This document shows positions 6,041 to 6,326 of a stretch of DNA of 6,326 nucleotides, one piece after another. Location: NCBI GenBank assembly GCA_036986275.1, contig BTRG01000083.1:1-6326 (forward strand), given 5' to 3'. This DNA is from BTRG01 sp036986275 (lineage in GTDB: Bacteria > Pseudomonadota > Gammaproteobacteria > Acidiferrobacterales > SZUA-150). The notes under the pieces were generated by a model. It was given only the letters and a program-made list of their open reading frames with translations, was not told the DNA's origin and searched no databases. Position numbers and translations under genes: made by a program. The first letter of the stretch is position 1; every line of letters starts with the position of its first letter.

Positions 6041-6326
6041 ATGGTGTCGCTAATGACCAGAACTAAACCTCACAACAAGTTATTTCATCGGTTCCCAGCA
6101 TTGATGGCAGGTTTATTCCTGACCCTCATATTGTCCGCCTGTGGCCAGGGTGATAACAAAAATAATCAACAGTCTAAAGTAGAAGTCGAATCAGCAAAGT
6201 TAGCGACACAACCTGCTGGCAAGCTCCAGGTGAATGAAGCAGAAGACTCGTCTGAAAAATTATTAGCTTTATCATCTTTCCAGTCCGCCGCAAAGAAAGC
6301 GAAGGTATTGTTTGAATTGCCGGTTT
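6041..6326 (+). CDS. Putative lipoprotein of unknown function, 3'-truncated
   Basis: The frame has no stop before the window end. A basic N-terminus (MTRTKPHNK from the ATG at 6053) leads to a hydrophobic stretch, ALMAGLFLTLILSAC, ending in the lipobox LSAC. The lipidated Cys is residue 30 from 6053, or 34 from the ATG at 6041. Gly at +2, not Asp, suggests sorting to the outer membrane. A polar, low-complexity linker (GQGDNKNNQQSK) follows, typical of mature lipoproteins, then a stretch rich in Ala, Glu, Lys and Ser. I recognise no family in the 95 codons visible. Neither ATG has a convincing Shine-Dalgarno; the upstream DNA is the heptamer array. The same frame is open back to an ATG at 5765 through the array and the hairpin block, but I consider that extension non-genic because it would bury the signal peptide. 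Confidence 0.72.
   Translation, partial: MVSLMTRTKPHNKLFHRFPALMAGLFLTLILSACGQGDNKNNQQSKVEVESAKLATQPAGKLQVNEAEDSSEKLLALSSFQSAAKKAKVLFELPV

Overview
The window looks like ordinary chromosomal DNA of a gammaproteobacterium of moderate GC content. The main evidence is the order uvrA (minus), MFS transporter (plus), ssb (plus), which I recall from Pseudomonas and relatives. The UvrA and SSB proteins are also close to the E. coli proteins, and the intergenic DNA is full of short repeats. I cannot place it below class level.

Layout: (a) 3-464, plus: the 3' part of a SAM hydrolase / SAM hydroxide adenosyltransferase (DUF62) gene cut by the window edge. (b) 465-665: a convergent spacer holding a small stem-loop and a facing pair of REP-like repeats that form a long hairpin. 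(c) 666-3509, minus: uvrA, the damage-recognition ATPase of nucleotide excision repair. (d) 3510-3768: a divergent spacer with a 16-bp inverted repeat of the 'CGCAAAGACGC' type and a TATAAT box facing uvrA. (e) 3769-5130, plus: a 12-helix MFS permease with a soluble C-terminal tail. (f) 5205-5660, plus: ssb with a strong Shine-Dalgarno sequence. (g) 5661-6040: about 380 bp without a convincing gene, holding a third REP-like copy followed by eight T, a block of stacked hairpins, and ten tandem copies of a 7-bp unit. (h) 6041 to the window end, plus: the start of an unrecognised lipoprotein gene.

uvrA and ssb both serve DNA repair and replication. The transporter between them keeps this company in related genomes for no known reason. 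No canonical LexA box (CTGT-N8-ACAG) is visible by eye upstream of uvrA, the MFS gene or ssb. I see no mobile-element gene, CRISPR array, tRNA or rRNA. The genes are mostly textbook. The unusual content is the repeat DNA, above all the heptamer array touching the lipoprotein start, whose length could plausibly affect expression. I did not find a convincing new multi-gene system.
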